From positions 1 to 6,637 of the forward strand of contig DAOURC010000035.1 in the NCBI GenBank assembly GCA_030625285.1: a stretch of DNA of 6,637 nucleotides. Reading direction: 5' to 3'. The notes under the pieces are model-generated. The model saw nothing but the letters and a program-made list of their open reading frames with translations, searched no databases and was not told where the DNA came from. Below, in pieces: positions 6,197 to 6,637 of the stretch; position 1 is the stretch's first letter; every line of letters starts with the position of its first letter. Both the position numbers and the translations under genes were made by a program. The DNA is from Eubacteriales bacterium. Its GTDB lineage: Bacteria > Bacillota > Clostridia > Peptostreptococcales > Acidaminobacteraceae.

Positions 6197-6637
6197 CAAT
6201 TAAATTCAAATACACTACCTGTTTTATTTTCAAAGAATTCATTTTTCATTTCATTTTTTAACAAATCTGTGGCTCTTTCTCCTGTACAATGCGAAACTCC
6301 AATTCTCTTAATACTTAGCTCTTTAAATATTTCTATAGTATCCATAATTCTTTTATCCGAAGCATTTCTTAAATGAGTGCCTCCAATAACCGCTAAAATC
6401 GGCTCAGGAAATAATTTTTTGACAGTCGTAATGATATTTCTGATACCAGGGTGTGAACAACCCACCAAAACAACCAAACCTTCTTCACCTTTAATTACTA
6501 CCGAAATTTCATCATTAAACAAATCTACAATATTCTTTCCATTTTCTTTAATATAAAATCGTTCATTAGTCTCTTCAAGAAAAGTTCTTTCAAAATTCGT
6601 AACGATATAGATATTCTCAGAAACTTCTGTAATAGAA
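6196..6637 (-). CDS. Metallo-beta-lactamase-fold hydrolase, COG1237 type (N-terminus beyond the window)
   Basis: The frame is open from the right edge (first full codon at 6636) to TGA at 6198-6196, giving 146 residues of the C-terminal part. Recognisable motifs, numbered within the fragment, are GLVVLVGCSHPG (53-64, with Cys60 and His62), VIGGTHL (83-89, His88) and RIGVSHCTGE (111-120, His116, Cys117). This pattern fits the metal-dependent hydrolase family often annotated as dihydropterin-ribofuranosylaminobenzene-phosphate synthase-like; most bacterial members have no proven substrate. The N-terminal HxHxDH metal site would lie outside the window, so activity cannot be judged. The TTG at 6522 could be taken as a start, but the upstream frame stays open and encodes family-like sequence (for example DLFNDEISVVIKGEEG), so the gene is truncated by the window edge only. 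It converges on the DUF1858 gene and shares its terminator hairpin. Confidence 0.85.
   Translation of the reverse strand, partial: SITEVSENIYIVTNFERTFLEETNERFYIKENGKNIVDLFNDEISVVIKGEEGLVVLVGCSHPGIRNIITTVKKLFPEPILAVIGGTHLRNASDKRIMDTIEIFKELSIKRIGVSHCTGERATDLLKNEMKNEFFENKTGSVFEFN

Noticed and set aside
6036..6242. Open frame of 68 codons on the minus strand
   Set aside because: It crosses the terminator hairpin and runs antisense to the DUF1858 gene. The two real genes explain the region fully.
6185..6376. Open frame of 63 codons on the plus strand
   Set aside because: It starts inside the terminator hairpin and is antisense to the motif-bearing hydrolase frame.
6520..6522. TTG as the start of the hydrolase gene, giving a 108-residue protein
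   Set aside because: The frame stays open upstream to the window edge with family-like sequence, and the metal-binding N-terminal half of the family would be missing.
1..6637. Insertion sequences, CRISPR arrays, tRNA or rRNA genes, phage or defence modules
   Set aside because: On reading both strands I saw no direct repeat arrays, transposase motifs, cloverleaf-like tRNA sequence or integrase-type genes. The gene content is housekeeping in character.

Overview
The window comes from a low-GC, Gram-positive-type anaerobe. It is strongly AT-rich, has purine-rich Shine-Dalgarno sequences (AGGTGA, AAAGGAG), and encodes a clostridial-style second type IIA topoisomerase and a small CxxC 'hybrid-cluster-protein-associated' (DUF1858) protein. 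A Clostridia or Tissierellia member (Peptoniphilus/Anaerococcus-like) fits best. This is inference from protein flavour, not an identification.

Layout. Bases 1-4414 form a leftward cluster, in transcription order parE (topoisomerase subunit B, start about 4414), parC (subunit A, start about 2434), then a small membrane-anchored protein of unknown function that runs off the left edge. parE and parC are tightly coupled: the parE stop codon lies inside the parC ribosome binding site. The third gene follows parC after 38 bases with no visible terminator, so all three may share one transcript. A 111-base divergent intergenic region (4415-4525) holds a plausible leftward promoter and several short dyads. 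To its right, reading rightward, are an NhaC-family antiporter gene (4526-5872) and a 66-residue DUF1858 protein (5966-6166) with its own -10-like box and ribosome binding site. A perfect 10-bp hairpin (6172-6196) separates that gene from a convergent, leftward metallo-beta-lactamase-fold hydrolase of the COG1237 type, whose N-terminal half lies beyond the right edge.

How the genes work together. ParE (ATPase and TOPRIM) and ParC (DNA cleavage and C-terminal wrapping domain) would form an A2B2 type II topoisomerase. Nearly all catalytic motifs are intact. There is no recognisable GyrA box, so a topoisomerase IV-like decatenase/relaxase is favoured over gyrase. The other genes show no obvious functional link to it.

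Overall this looks like ordinary chromosomal backbone. I see no mobile elements, CRISPR, tRNA or rRNA genes, no large repeats and no convincing undescribed system. The points most worth a second look are the unusual residues at the two quinolone-contact positions of ParC, the Asn in the ParE ATP-binding loop, the unknown membrane gene behind parC, and the dyad-rich divergent promoter region. All intergenic gaps are shorter than 300 bases.
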